From: Alphaproteobacteria bacterium
GTDB taxonomy: Bacteria; Pseudomonadota; Alphaproteobacteria; RF32; CAG-239
Direction of reading: 5' to 3'
DNA length: 5,388 nucleotides
NCBI GenBank assembly: GCA_017963715.1
Contig: JAGCTK010000099.1
Coordinates: 1 to 5,388, forward strand
Part shown: in pieces, positions 5,035 to 5,388 of the stretch
Numbering within the stretch: position 1 is the stretch's first letter
Layout: each line of letters opens with the position of its first letter
The notes under the pieces: model-generated
Seen by the model: only the letters and a program-made list of their open reading frames with translations
Told to the model about the DNA's origin: nothing
Database searches by the model: none
Made by a program: the position numbers and the translations under genes

Positions 5035-5388
5035 TTATTCTGTGATTTGTTCGGCAGCCCACTTTTTGAGGCTGATTTTATCGGCCTTGCCGGTTGCAAA
5101 TACCGGAAATTCATCCTTATAGAGCAAGATAGACGGCACATACAATTCCGAAAGACCGTTTTTCTTTGAATAATCAATTAAATCTTTGCGGCTTAAGTCT
5201 TTGTTGTTTGAAATAAGCACGATTTGCTCGCCTTTTTTGGCATGCGGCAAAGCAACGGCGACGCACTTAAAGTCTTCATCTTTGCAAATGGCTTTGGCAT
5301 TGTTTTCAATCGCGGTCAAAGAAATCATCTCGCCGCCGATTTTAGCAAAGCGTTTGACACGGTCAATCAGTTTGATAAAGCCTAAATC
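5035..5388 (-). CDS. aas: C-terminal part of an Aas-like acyl-ACP synthetase / AMP-binding enzyme (5' end outside window)
   Basis: Only the last 117 residues are in the window; the reading frame stays open to base 5388, so the gene is cut by the window edge, not broken. The part seen is the small C-terminal lobe of an ANL-superfamily adenylating enzyme. The A8 hinge motif is DRVKRFAKIGGEMISL (9-24), and the A10 motif TGKADKISLK (99-108) holds the expected catalytic Lys101. The segments RxKRFAKIxGEM, ELxVP and GKxD...LKxW closely resemble the C-terminus of E. coli Aas, which activates free fatty acid and loads it on ACP for reacylation of lysophospholipid. Whether an acyltransferase or MFS domain precedes it, as in many Aas proteins, cannot be seen, so another acyl-CoA/acyl-ACP synthetase is possible. 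An internal ATG at 5328 lies within the hinge motif and is not the start. The stop is 25 bases from the uup stop, with no terminator between. Confidence 0.8.
   Translation of the reverse strand, partial: DLGFIKLIDRVKRFAKIGGEMISLTAIENNAKAICKDEDFKCVAVALPHAKKGEQIVLISNNKDLSRKDLIDYSKKNGLSELYVPSILLYKDEFPVFATGKADKISLKKWAAEQITE

Noticed and set aside
4924..5169. Plus-strand open frame across the uup/Aas junction
   Set aside because: It is out of frame with uup and antisense to the Aas-like gene, and it begins with a poly-Lys stretch coming from an A-rich coding region.

Overview
The window reads as low-GC chromosomal DNA of an alphaproteobacterium, most likely an uncultured, gut-type relative of the Rhodospirillales. 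This is an inference from three things: a secreted BspA-like leucine-rich-repeat protein, a transglycosylase with the WPW...GCMQIN sequence seen in alphaproteobacterial homologues, and small GTCAT(T/C)CTCG... palindromic repeats. It uses the standard genetic code. No tRNA, rRNA, CRISPR array, insertion sequence or phage gene is visible.

Layout. Bases 1-282 hold no gene. They carry a possible terminator hairpin of an unseen upstream gene and a cluster of three full and two half copies of a short hairpin-forming repeat. Bases 283-1452 (+) encode an exported leucine-rich-repeat protein with a cysteine-rich C-terminal part, ended by a good intrinsic terminator at 1471-1498. On the minus strand, a periplasmic SLT-type lytic transglycosylase (2275-2886) and an acyl-ACP thioesterase (1518-2252) form a likely two-gene operon with a 22-bp gap. 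Upstream of it lie a possible promoter and a perfect 17-bp palindrome that looks like an operator. After an AT-rich divergent intergenic region, 3201-5009 (+) encode an ABC-F ATPase of the Uup type. Convergent to it, and running off the window, is the C-terminal end of an acyl-ACP synthetase/Aas-like adenylating enzyme (5035-5388, minus).

How the genes may relate. Several products point to the cell envelope: the exported LRR protein, the murein-cleaving transglycosylase, the thioesterase (acyl-ACP to free fatty acid) and the Aas-like enzyme (free fatty acid to acyl-ACP in known Aas). The last two would catalyse opposite steps on the acyl-ACP pool, but they are in separate transcription units, so a shared pathway is only suggested. 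I do not see an obviously new multi-gene system. The most notable signals are the covarying hairpin repeats before the LRR gene, the cysteine-pair repeat in the LRR protein, and the palindrome upstream of the transglycosylase operon.
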